Shown one piece after another: positions 37,441-46,990 of a stretch of 64,000 bases of DNA (position 1 is its first letter; each line of letters begins with the position of its first letter). The stretch is from Pyropia haitanensis. Taxonomy: Eukaryota > Rhodophyta > Bangiophyceae > Bangiales > Bangiaceae. The notes below the pieces were generated by a model, which was not told the origin of the DNA, did no database searches, and worked only from the letters and a program-made list of their open reading frames with translations. The translations under genes were made by a program, and so were the position numbers. The DNA lies in contig SDUX01000081.1 of assembly GCA_008729055.1 (NCBI GenBank), forward strand, positions 30,688 to 94,687, written 5' to 3'.

Positions 37441-39490
37441 ATAACTGCAAGAAAATTCACGTGAAAGTCGCCAGAAAGTGGTCGCCAACAGTGGCCACAA
37501 AGTGCGCCCCGCCACCCAAACTGTCCACTGCGCGTTCCGCCCGTCACACTGGCGTGGACGGTGTGAGGGCGGAACTTTTTGTCGCCGACCGGTCACGCCT
37601 GGCTGTGGGGACCCCCACGTGGTCAAAAACCATTCCACAAAATTGACACGTGGAAACCGGCGCTCCACAAAACACTCGTTGCATCCAACGGACGCGCCAA
37701 CAAACGGGTCGGCCAACCACCCATGCACGACGGTGCGGGTGGAACCTCGGACGTCGAGCGGGGCCGGATGTATGGCTGGAATAAAGGATGCGAGCCAATT
37801 CGGCCGCGCGCGAGAGCGCGTGCTGCATTGCTGTACACGCAAAAGTGGGCAAAGTGGGCAAACAGTGGCAAAAGTGGGTGAGAAGCGGCCTACCACCGCA
37901 TGCACGACCGTGCGGGTGAACCTCGGACATCGAGCGGGTGGATCTATGGCTGGAACGAAGTATGCGCCGCCAATTCGGCCGCCGGATGGTGTGCAGCATC
38001 GCTGTAGACGCAAAAAGTGGGCAAAAGTGGGCAAAAGTGGGCAAAAGTGGTAGGAAGTGGGCAAGAAGTGGGCAAAAAGTGGGGCAAAAAGGGGGCCAAA
38101 TTGGGACACAAATGGCCAATTGGGGGCAAGAAGTTTCCATAACTGCAAAGAAAAATTCACGTGAAAGTCGCCAGAAGTGGTCCAACAGTGGCCCACAAAG
38201 TGCGCCCCGCCACCCAAACTGTCCACTGCGCGTTCCGCCCGTCACACTGGCGTGGACGGTGTGAGGGCGGAACTTTTGTCGCCGACCGTCACGCCTGGCT
38301 GTGGGGACCCCCACGTGGCAAAAACCATTCCACAAAATTGACACGTGGAAACCGGCGCTCCACAAAACACTCGTTGCATCCAACGGACGCGCCAACGAAC
38401 GGGTCGGCCAACCACCCCATGCACGACGGTGCGGGTGGAACCTCGGACGTCGAGCGGGCGGATGTATGGCTGGAATAAAGGATGCGAGCCAATTCGGCCG
38501 CCGGAGCGCGTGCTGCATTGCTGTACACGCGAAAGTGGGCAAAGTGGGCAACAGTGGGCAAAAGTGGGTGAGAAGCGGCCACCACCGCATGCACGACCGT
38601 GCGGGTGGAACCTCGGACATCAAGCGGGTGGATCTATGGCTGGAACGAAGTATGCGCGCCAATTCGGCCGCCGGATGGTGTGCAGCATCGCTGTAGACGC
38701 AAAAGTGGGCAAAAGTGGGCAAAAGTGGGCAAAAGTGGGTAGGAAGTGGGTAAGAAGTGGGCAAAAAGTGGGCAAAAAGGGGGCCAAATTGGACACAAAT
38801 GGCCAATTGGGGGCAAGAAGTTTCCATAACTGCAAAGAAAATTAACGGAAAGTCGCCAGAAAGTGGTCCAACAGTGGCCACAAAGTGCGCCCCGCCACCC
38901 AAACTGTCCACTGCGCGTTCCGCCCGTCACACTGGCGTGGACGGTGTGAGGGCGGAACTTTTGTCGCCGACCGTCACGCCTGGCTGTCGGGACCCCCACG
39001 TGGCAAAAACCATTCCACAAAATTGACACGTGGAAACCGGCCCTCCACAAAACACTCGTTGCATCCAACGGACGCGCCAACAACGGGTCGGCCAACCACC
39101 CCATGCACGACGGTGCGGGGTGGAACCTCGGACGTCGAGCGGGCGGATGTATGGCTGGAATAAAGGATGCGACGAATTCGGCCGCCGGAGCGCGTGCTGC
39201 ATTGCTGTACACGCGAAAGTGGGCAAAAGTGGGCAACAGTGGCAAAAGTGGGTGAGAAGCGGCCTACCACCGCATGCACGACCGTGGGGGTCGAACCTCG
39301 GACATCGAGCGGGTGGATCTATGGCTGGAACGAAGATGCGCGCCAATTCGGCCGCCGGATGGTGTGCAGCATCGCTGTAGACACAAAAGTGGGCAAAAGT
39401 GGGCAAAAGTGGGCAAAAGTGGGTAGGAAGTGGGCTAAGAAGTGGGCAAAAAGGGGCAAAAAGGGGGCCAAATTGGGACACAAATGGCCA
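37441..39490 (+). repeat. Forward units with many one-base insertions and losses
   Basis: Cores at 37942, 38632 and 39317; the first spacing is 697 bp. Extra bases include AACTTTTTGTCG near 37573, ACCGGTCACG near 37588, ACGTGGTCAAAAACC near 37617 and GCGGGGCCGG near 37759. The B motif near 37804 reads GGCCGCGCGCGAGAGCGCG. Losses include AAATTGGACAC near 38787 and GCGACGAATTC near 39169. The layout of the unit is intact. Confidence 0.85.
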
Positions 39491-41324
39491 ATTGGGGCAA
39501 GAAGTTTCCATAACTGCAAAGAAAATTCACGTGAAAGTCGCCAGAAAGTCGTCCAACAGTGGCCACAAAGTGCGCCCCGCCACCCAAACTGTCCACTGCG
39601 CGTTCCGCCCGTCACACTGGCGTGGACGGTGTGAGGGCGGAACTTTTGTCGCCGACCGTCACGCCTGGCTGTGGGACCCCCACGTGGCAAAAACCATTCC
39701 ACAAAATTGACACGTGGGAAACCGGCGCTCCACAAAACACTCGTTGCATCCAACGGACGCGCCAACAAACGGGGTCGGCCAACCACCCCATGCACGACGG
39801 TGCGGGTGGAACCTCGGACGTCGAGCGGGCGGATGTATGGCTGGAATAAAGGATGCGAGCGAATTCGGCCGCCGGAAGCGCGTGCTGCATTGCTGTACAC
39901 GCAAAAGTGGGCAAAAGTGGGCAACAGTGGGCAAAAGTGGGTGAGAAGCGGCCTACCACCGCATGCACGACCGTGGGGGTCGAACCTCGGACATCGAGCG
40001 GGCGGATCTATGGCTGGAACGAAGTATGCGCGCCAATTCGGCCGCCGGATGGTGTGCAGCATCGCTGTAGACACAAAAGTGGGCAAAAGTGGGCAAAAGT
40101 GGGCAAAAGTGGGTAGGAAGTGGGTAAGAAGTGGGCAAAAAGGGGGCAAAAAGGGGGCCAAATTGGGACACAAATGGCCAATTGGGGGCAAGAAGTTTCC
40201 ATAACTGCAAAGAAAATTCACGTGAAAGTCGCCAGAAAGTCGTCCAACAGTGGCCACAAAGTGCGCCCCGCCACCCAAACTGTCCACTGCGCGTTCCGCC
40301 CGTCACACTGGCGTGGACGGTGTGAGGGCGGAACTTTTGTCGCCGACCGTCACGCCTGGCTGTGGGGACCCCCACGTGGCAAAAACCATTCCACAAAATT
40401 GACACGTGGAAACCGGCGCCTCCACAAAACACTCGTTGCATCCAACGGACGCGCCAACAAACGGGTCGGCCAACCACCCCATGCACGACGGTGCGGGTGG
40501 AACCTCGGACGTCGAGCGGGCGGATGTATGGCTGGAATAAAGGATGCGAGCCAATTCGGCCGCCGGAGCGCGTGCTGCATTGCTGTACACGCGAAAGTGG
40601 GCAAAAGTGGGCAACAGTGGGCAAAAGTGGGTGAGAAGCGGCCTACCACCGCATGCACGACCGTGCGGGTGGAACCTCGGACATCAGCGGGTGGATCTAT
40701 GGCTGGAACGAAGTATGCGCGCCAATTCGGCCGCCGGATGGTGTGCAGCATCGCTGTAGACCAAAAGTGGGCAAAAGTGGGCAAAAGTGGGCAAAAGTGG
40801 GTAGGAAGTGGGTAAGAAGTGGGCAAAAAGGGGCAAAAAGGGGGCCAAATTGGGACACAAATGGCCAATTGGGGGCAAGAAGTTTCCATAACTGCAAAGA
40901 AAATTCACGTGAAAGTCGCCAGAAAGTCGTCCAACAGTGGCCACAAAGTGCGCCCCGCCACCCAAACTGTCCACTGCGCGTTCCGCCCGTCACACTGGCG
41001 TGGACGGTGTGAGGGCGGAACTTTTGTCGCCGACCGTCACGCCTGGCTGTGGGGACCCCCACGTGGCAAAAACCATTCCACAAAATTGACACGTGGAAAC
41101 CGGCGCTCCACAAAACACTCGTTGCATCCAACGGACGCGCCAACAAACGGGTCGGCCAACCACCCCATGCACGACGGTGCGGGTGGAACCTCGGACGTCG
41201 AGCGGGCGGATGTATGGCTGGAATAAAGGATGCGAGCCAATTCGGCCGCCGGAGCGCGTGCTGCATTGCTGTACACGCGAAAGTGGGCAAAAGTGGGCAA
41301 CAGTGGGCAAAAGTGGGTGAGAAG

Positions 41325-41496
41325 CGGCCAACCACCGCATGCACGACCGTGCGGGTGGAACCTCGGACATCAAGCGGGTGGATCTATGGCTGGAACGAAG
41401 TATGCGCGCCAATTCGGCCGCCGGATGGTGTGCAGCATCGCTGTAGACACAAAAGTGGGCAAAAGTGGGCAAAAGTGGGCAAAAGTGGGTAGGAAG
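41325..41496 (+). repeat. Subunit A of the satellite unit (about 172 bp)
   Basis: Begins CGGCCAACCACCGCATGC, contains ATCTATGGCTGGAAC and the motif CCAATTCGGCCGCCGG, and ends in four copies of the 10-bp minisatellite AAAGTGGGCA. It aligns along its length with subunit B at 41842-42013, with scattered substitutions and a one-base gap. A-specific positions include GATCTATGG (B has GATGTATGG), GGAACGAAG (B has GGAATAAAG) and GTAGACACAAAAG (B has GTACACGCGAAAG). A follows B without a spacer, so the two form a tandem dimer across the unit boundary. Confidence 0.9.
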
Positions 41497-41564
41497 TGGG
41501 TAAGAAGTGGGCAAAAAGGGGGCAAAAAGGGGGCCAAATTGGGACACAAATGGCCAATTGGGGG
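41451..41564 (+). repeat. G-rich minisatellite and linker; predicted G-quadruplex and phased A-tracts
   Basis: GGG runs lie at 41457, 41467, 41477 and 41487 with 7-base CAAAAGT loops, which fits the usual G3N1-7 quadruplex pattern. Further G runs follow at 41498, 41509, 41518-41522, 41529-41533, 41541 and 41560-41564. The A4 tracts of the minisatellite repeat every 10 bp, close to one helical turn, a spacing known to bend DNA. The two longer AAAAAGGGGG modules are 11 bp apart. Folding and curvature are predictions from pattern only. Confidence 0.75.
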
Positions 41565-41592
41565 CAAGAAGTTTCCATAACTGCAAAGAAAA

Positions 41593-41602
41593 TTCACGTG
41601 AA
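41593..41602. other. Perfect 10-bp palindrome TTCACGTGAA
   Basis: TTCACGTGAA equals its own reverse complement and holds the E-box/G-box core CACGTG, a known target of bHLH proteins. It is present in most units but broken in many type II copies by different small changes at the same spot, for example near 11985, 38845, 56453, 57831, 60583 and 61272. No binding protein can be inferred. Confidence 0.8.
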
Positions 41603-41668
41603 AGTCGCCAGAAAGTCGTCCAACAGTGGCCACAAAGTGCGCCCCGCCACCCAAACTGTCCACTGCGC

Positions 41669-41710
41669 GTTCCGCCCGTCACACTGGCGTGGACGGTGTG
41701 AGGGCGGAAC
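41669..41710. other. Strong dyad: 15-bp stem with one bulge, 11-base loop
   Basis: The left arm GTTCCGCCCGTCACAC (41669-41684) pairs with the right arm GTGTGAGGGCGGAAC (41696-41710). All bases pair except one extra C in the left arm. The loop is 41685-41695. The dyad is kept in nearly all copies on both orientations. Where the left arm loses one C (near 362 and 12063) the bulge becomes a single mismatch, so pairing survives. It could form a cruciform in DNA or a hairpin in RNA if transcribed. There is no following T-run that would suggest a bacterial terminator. Confidence 0.85.
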
Positions 41711-41737
41711 TTTTGTCGCCGACCGTCACGCCTGGCT

Positions 41738-41751
41738 GTGGGGACCCCCAC
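41738..41751. other. Small inverted repeat GTGGGG-AC-CCCCAC overlapping a CACGTG site
   Basis: Two perfect 6-base arms with a 2-base spacer. The right arm runs into CACGTG at 41749-41754. Several copies have lost one G (near 12127, 13503, 55227) or carry CTGTCGGGA instead (near 38986, 56593, 57281), which weakens the arms. Confidence 0.65.
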
Positions 41752-41808
41752 GTGGCAAAAACCATTCCACAAAATTGACACGTGGAAACCGGCGCTCCAC
41801 AAAACACT

Positions 41809-41822
41809 CGTTGCATCCAACG
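41809..41822. other. Small inverted repeat CGTTG-CATC-CAACG
   Basis: Two 5-base arms and a 4-base spacer near the end of region C. It is present in almost every unit, including several of the shortened ones near 6280, 6930 and 8095. Short enough to be chance. Confidence 0.5.
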
Positions 41823-41841
41823 GACGCGCCAACAAACGGGT

Positions 41842-42013
41842 CGGCCAACCACCCCATGCACGACGGTGCGGGTGGAACCTCGGACGTCGAGCGGGCGGAT
41901 GTATGGCTGGAATAAAGGATGCGAGCCAATTCGGCCGCCGGAGCGCGTGCTGCATTGCTGTACACGCGAAAGTGGGCAAAAGTGGGCAACAGTGGGCAAA
42001 AGTGGGTGAGAAG
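41842..42013 (+). repeat. Subunit B of the satellite unit (172 bp)
   Basis: Begins CGGCCAACCACCCCATGC and mirrors A: GTGCGGGTGGAACCTCGGAC, then TATGGCTGGAA, then CCAATTCGGCCGCCGG, then a minisatellite. Divergence is by scattered substitutions, which implies an old duplication before the whole unit was amplified. It contains AATAAA at 41911-41916, which A lacks. It starts 517 bp after A and ends exactly where the next A begins. Confidence 0.9.
41974..42006 (+). repeat. Second minisatellite tract (subunit B), predicted G-quadruplex
   Basis: Four GGG runs at 41974, 41984, 41994 and 42004 separated by 7-base loops CAAAAGT, CAACAGT and CAAAAGT. The middle loop differs from the A tract in having AACA, and this difference is kept in almost all copies, so the two tracts have not been homogenised with each other. 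Confidence 0.75.
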
Positions 42014-45000
42014 CGGCCAACCACCGCATGCACGACCGTGCGGGTGGAACCTCGGACATCAAGCGGGTGGATCTATGGCTGGAACGAAGTATGCGCGCCA
42101 ATTCGGCCGCCGGATGGTGTGCAGCATCGCTGTAGACACAAAAGTGGGCAAAAGTGGGCAAAAGTGGGCAAAAGTGGGTAGGAAGTGGGTAAGAAGTGGG
42201 CAAAAAGGGGGCAAAAAGGGGGCCAAATTGGGACACAAATGGCCAATTGGGGGCAAGAAGTTTCCATAACTGCAAAGAAAATTCACGTGAAAGTCGCCAG
42301 AAAGTCGTCCAACAGTGGCCACAAAGTGCGCCCCGCCACCCAAACTGTCCACTGCGCGTTCCGCCCGTCACACTGGCGTGGACGGTGTGAGGGCGGAACT
42401 TTTGTCGCCGACCGTCACGCCTGGCTGTGGGGACCCCCACGTGGCAAAAACCATTCCACAAAATTGACACGTGGAAACCGGCGCTCCACAAAACACTCGT
42501 TGCATCCAACGGACGCGCCAACAAACGGGTCGGCCAACCACCCCATGCACGACGGTGCGGGTGGAACCTCGGACGTCGAGCGGGCGGATGTATGGCTGGA
42601 ATAAAGGATGCGAGCCAATTCGGCCGCCGGAGCGCGTGCTGCATTGCTGTACACGCGAAAGTGGGCAAAAGTGGGCAACAGTGGGCAAAAGTGGGTGAGA
42701 AGCGGCCAACCACCGCATGCACGACCGTGCGGGTGGAACCTCGGACATCAAGCGGGTGGATCTATGGCTGGAACGAAGTATGCGCGCCAATTCGGCCGCC
42801 GGATGGTGTGCAGCATCGCTGTAGACACAAAAGTGGGCAAAAGTGGGCAAAAGTGGGCAAAAGTGGGTAGGAAGTGGGTAAGAAGTGGGCAAAAAGGGGG
42901 CAAAAAGGGGGCCAAATTGGGACACAAATGGCCAATTGGGGGCAAGAAGTTTCCATAACTGCAAAGAAAATTCACGTGAAAGTCGCCAGAAAGTCGTCCA
43001 ACAGTGGCCACAAAGTGCGCCCCGCCACCCAAACTGTCCACTGCGCGTTCCGCCCGTCACACTGGCGTGGACGGTGTGAGGGCGGAACTTTTGTCGCCGA
43101 CCGTCACGCCTGGCTGTGGGGACCCCCACGTGGCAAAAACCATTCCACAAAATTGACACGTGGAAACCGGCGCTCCACAAAACACTCGTTGCATCCAACG
43201 GACGCGCCAACAAACGGGTCGGCCAACCACCCCATGCACGACGGTGCGGGTGGAACCTCGGACGTCGAGCGGGCGGATGTATGGCTGGAATAAAGGATGC
43301 GAGCCAATTCGGCCGCCGGAGCGCGTGCTGCATTGCTGTACACGCGAAAGTGGGCAAAAGTGGGCAACAGTGGGCAAAAGTGGGTGAGAAGCGGCCAACC
43401 ACCGCATGCACGACCGTGCGGGTGGAACCTCGGACATCAAGCGGGTGGATCTATGGCTGGAACGAAGTATGCGCGCCAATTCGGCCGCCGGATGGTGTGC
43501 AGCATCGCTGTAGACACAAAAGTGGGCAAAAGTGGGCAAAAGTGGGCAAAAGTGGGTAGGAAGTGGGTAAGAAGTGGGCAAAAAGGGGGCAAAAAGGGGG
43601 CCAAATTGGGACACAAATGGCCAATTGGGGGCAAGAAGTTTCCATAACTGCAAAGAAAATTCACGTGAAAGTCGCCAGAAAGTCGTCCAACAGTGGCCAC
43701 AAAGTGCGCCCCGCCACCCAAACTGTCCACTGCGCGTTCCGCCCGTCACACTGGCGTGGACGGTGTGAGGGCGGAACTTTTGTCGCCGACCGTCACGCCT
43801 GGCTGTGGGGACCCCCACGTGGCAAAAACCATTCCACAAAATTGACACGTGGAAACCGGCGCTCCACAAAACACTCGTTGCATCCAACGGACGCGCCAAC
43901 AAACGGGTCGGCCAACCACCCCATGCACGACGGTGCGGGTGGAACCTCGGACGTCGAGCGGGCGGATGTATGGCTGGAATAAAGGATGCGAGCCAATTCG
44001 GCCGCCGGAGCGCGTGCTGCATTGCTGTACACGCGAAAGTGGGCAAAAGTGGGCAACAGTGGGCAAAAGTGGGTGAGAAGCGGCCAACCACCGCATGCAC
44101 GACCGTGCGGGTGGAACCTCGGACATCAAGCGGGTGGATCTATGGCTGGAACGAAGTATGCGCGCCAATTCGGCCGCCGGATGGTGTGCAGCATCGCTGT
44201 AGACACAAAAGTGGGCAAAAGTGGGCAAAAGTGGGCAAAAGTGGGTAGGAAGTGGGTAAGAAGTGGGCAAAAAGGGGGCAAAAAGGGGGCCAAATTGGGA
44301 CACAAATGGCCAATTGGGGGCAAGAAGTTTCCATAACTGCAAAGAAAATTCACGTGAAAGTCGCCAGAAAGTCGTCCAACAGTGGCCACAAAGTGCGCCC
44401 CGCCACCCAAACTGTCCACTGCGCGTTCCGCCCGTCACACTGGCGTGGACGGTGTGAGGGCGGAACTTTTGTCGCCGACCGTCACGCCTGGCTGTGGGGA
44501 CCCCCACGTGGCAAAAACCATTCCACAAAATTGACACGTGGAAACCGGCGCTCCACAAAACACTCGTTGCATCCAACGGACGCGCCAACAAACGGGTCGG
44601 CCAACCACCCCATGCACGACGGTGCGGGTGGAACCTCGGACGTCGAGCGGGCGGATGTATGGCTGGAATAAAGGATGCGAGCCAATTCGGCCGCCGGAGC
44701 GCGTGCTGCATTGCTGTACACGCGAAAGTGGGCAAAAGTGGGCAACAGTGGGCAAAAGTGGGTGAGAAGCGGCCAACCACCGCATGCACGACCGTGCGGG
44801 TGGAACCTCGGACATCAAGCGGGTGGATCTATGGCTGGAACGAAGTATGCGCGCCAATTCGGCCGCCGGATGGTGTGCAGCATCGCTGTAGACACAAAAG
44901 TGGGCAAAAGTGGGCAAAAGTGGGCAAAAGTGGGTAGGAAGTGGGTAAGAAGTGGGCAAAAAGGGGGCAAAAAGGGGGCCAAATTGGGACACAAATGGCC

Positions 45001-46780
45001 AATTGGGGGCAAGAAGTTTCCATAACTGCAAAGAAAATTCACGTGAAAGTCGCCAGAAAGTCGTCCAACAGTGGCCACAAAGTGCGCCCCGCCACCCAAA
45101 CTGTCCACTGCGCGTTCCGCCCGTCACACTGGCGTGGACGGTGTGAGGGCGGAACTTTTGTCGCCGACCGTCACGCCTGGCTGTGGGGACCCCCACGTGG
45201 CAAAAACCATTCCACAAAATTGACACGTGGAAACCGGCGCTCCACAAAACACTCGTTGCATCCAACGGACGCGCCAACAAACGGGTCGGCCAACCACCCC
45301 ATGCACGACGGTGCGGGTGGAACCTCGGACGTCGAGCGGGCGGATGTATGGCTGGAATAAAGGATGCGAGCCAATTCGGCCGCCGGAGCGCGTGCTGCAT
45401 TGCTGTACACGCGAAAGTGGGCAAAAGTGGGCAACAGTGGGCAAAAGTGGGTGAGAAGCGGCCAACCACCGCATGCACGACCGTGCGGGTGGAACCTCGG
45501 ACATCAGCGGGTGGATCTATGGCTGGAACGAAGTATGCGCGCCAATTCGGCCGCCGGATGGTGTGCAGCATCGCTGTAGACACAAAAGTGGGCAAAAGTG
45601 GGCAAAAGTGGGCAAAAGTGGGTAGGAAGTGGGTAAGAAGTGGGCAAAAAGGGGGCAAAAAGGGGGCCAAATTGGGACACAAATGGCCAATTGGGGGCAA
45701 GAAGTTTCCATAACTGCAAAGAAAATTCACGTGAAAGTCGCCAGAAAGTCGTCCAACAGTGGCCACAAAGTGCGCCCCGCCACCCAAACTGTCCACTGCG
45801 CGTTCCGCCCGTCACACTGGCGTGGACGGTGTGAGGGCGGAACTTTTGTCGCCGACCGTCACGCCTGGCTGTGGGGACCCCCACGTGGCAAAAACCATTC
45901 CACAAAATTGACACGTGGAAACCGGCGCTCCACAAAACACTCGTTGCATCCAACGGACGCGCCAACAAACGGGTCGGCCAACCACCCCATGCACGACGGT
46001 GCGGGTGGAACCTCGGACGTCGAGCGGGCGGATGTATGGCTGGAATAAAGGATGCGAGCCAATTCGGCCGCCGGAGCGCGTGCTGCATTGCTGTACACGC
46101 GAAAGTGGGCAAAAGTGGGCAACAGTGGGCAAAAGTGGGTGAGAAGCGGCCAACCACCGCATGCACGACCGTGCGGGTGGAACCTCGGACATCAAGCGGG
46201 TGGATCTATGGCTGGAACGAAGTATGCGCGCCAATTCGGCCGCCGGATGGTGTGCAGCATCGCTGTAGACACAAAAGTGGGCAAAAGTGGGCAAAAGTGG
46301 GCAAAAGTGGGTAGGAAGTGGGTAAGAAGTGGGCAAAAAGGGGGCAAAAAGGGGGCCAAATTGGGACACAAATGGCCAATTGGGGGCAAGAAGTTTCCAT
46401 AACTGCAAAGAAAATTCACGTGAAAGTCGCCAGAAAGTCGTCCAACAGTGGCCACAAAGTGCGCCCCGCCACCCAAACTGTCCACTGCGCGTTCCGCCCG
46501 TCACACTGGCGTGGACGGTGTGAGGGCGGAACTTTTGTCGCCGACCGTCACGCCTGGCTGTGGGACCCCCACGTGGCAAAAACCATTCCACAAAATTGAC
46601 ACGTGGAAACCGGCGCTCCACAAAACACTCGTTGCATCCAACGGACGCGCCAACAAACGGGTCGGCCAACCACCCCATGCACGACGGTGCGGGTGGAACC
46701 TCGGACGTCGAGCGGGCGGATGTATGGCTGGAATAAAGGATGCGAGCCAATTCGCCGCCGGAGCGCGTGCTGCATTGCTG

Positions 46781-46990
46781 TACACGCATTGTTGCATTCT
46801 GCAATGTGTGCAGCAAAAAATGGGTAGAAGTGTGTTGGGTGGGGGGCAAAGTTTCCATAACTGCAAAGAAAATTCACGGAAAGTCAAGAACAGTGGCCAC
46901 AAAGTGCGCCCCCACCCAAACTGTCCACTGCGCGTTCCGCCCACACTGGCGTGGACGGTGAGGGCGGAACTTTTTCGAGTACCCCAATCC
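46781..46990 (+). repeat. Damaged unit lacking subunit A
   Basis: After B reaches TGTACACGC (about 46788) the usual minisatellite, A and most of the linker are missing. Instead there is about 60 bp of altered sequence (ATTGTTGCATTCTGCAATG and a short G-rich run), then TTTCCATAACTGCAAAG of region C from about 46852. Region C then has several losses that damage the dyad (CCGCCCACACTGG, GACGGTGAGGG) and remove most of the CCCCCACGTGG segment. Cores on either side are 1086 bp apart. Confidence 0.85.

Larger units (their letters stand above)
41565..41841 (+). repeat. Region C of the satellite unit (unique part, about 277 bp)
   Basis: Runs from CAAGAAGTTTCCATAACTGC to CAACAAACGGGT. I see no convincing alignment to A or B by eye. 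With the linker it fills 345 bp, twice the A/B length, so it may hold two subunits diverged beyond recognition. It contains a palindromic CACGTG site, two more CACGTG sites (41749-41754, 41779-41784), a long dyad (41669-41710) and two smaller inverted repeats. It is the best conserved part of the unit in most copies, apart from the palindrome. Confidence 0.85.
41325..42013 (+). repeat. Reference satellite unit (689 bp)
   Basis: Chosen as reference because its neighbours on both sides appear identical to it. Order: subunit A 41325-41496, G-rich linker to 41564, region C 41565-41841, subunit B 41842-42013. The next unit begins directly at 42014 with the same CGGCCAACCACCGC start. The unit is 689 bp, which is not a multiple of three, so any reading frame shifts from one copy to the next. 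This argues against a repeated coding unit. Confidence 0.93.
39491..46780 (+). repeat. Very uniform forward units, type I
   Basis: Cores at 40006, 40695, 41382, 42071, 42760, 43449, 44138, 44827, 45515 and 46204. From 41382 to 44827 every spacing is exactly 689 bp and the copies look the same by eye; 44827 to 45515 is one base shorter (CATCAGCGGG near 45505). The linker form is AAAAAGGGGGCAAAAAGGGGG. The unit at 40695 carries the GTAGACCAAAAG loss. Confidence 0.95.

Noticed and set aside
41410..41425. CENP-B box
   Set aside because: The closest sequence, ATTCGGCCGCCGGAT, shares the TTCG start but lacks the required central A and the CGGG end.
41451..41490. Telomeric repeat
   Set aside because: The 10-bp AAAGTGGGCA motif occurs in only four copies at a time inside a larger unit and does not match a known telomere repeat.
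41669..41710. Rho-independent terminator
   Set aside because: The dyad is followed by TTTTGTCG on the plus strand with no proper T-run, the context is not bacterial, and there is no gene upstream.
41911..41916. AATAAA as a polyadenylation signal in each unit
   Set aside because: A single hexamer without evidence of transcription; its loss in A by two substitutions shows no constraint.
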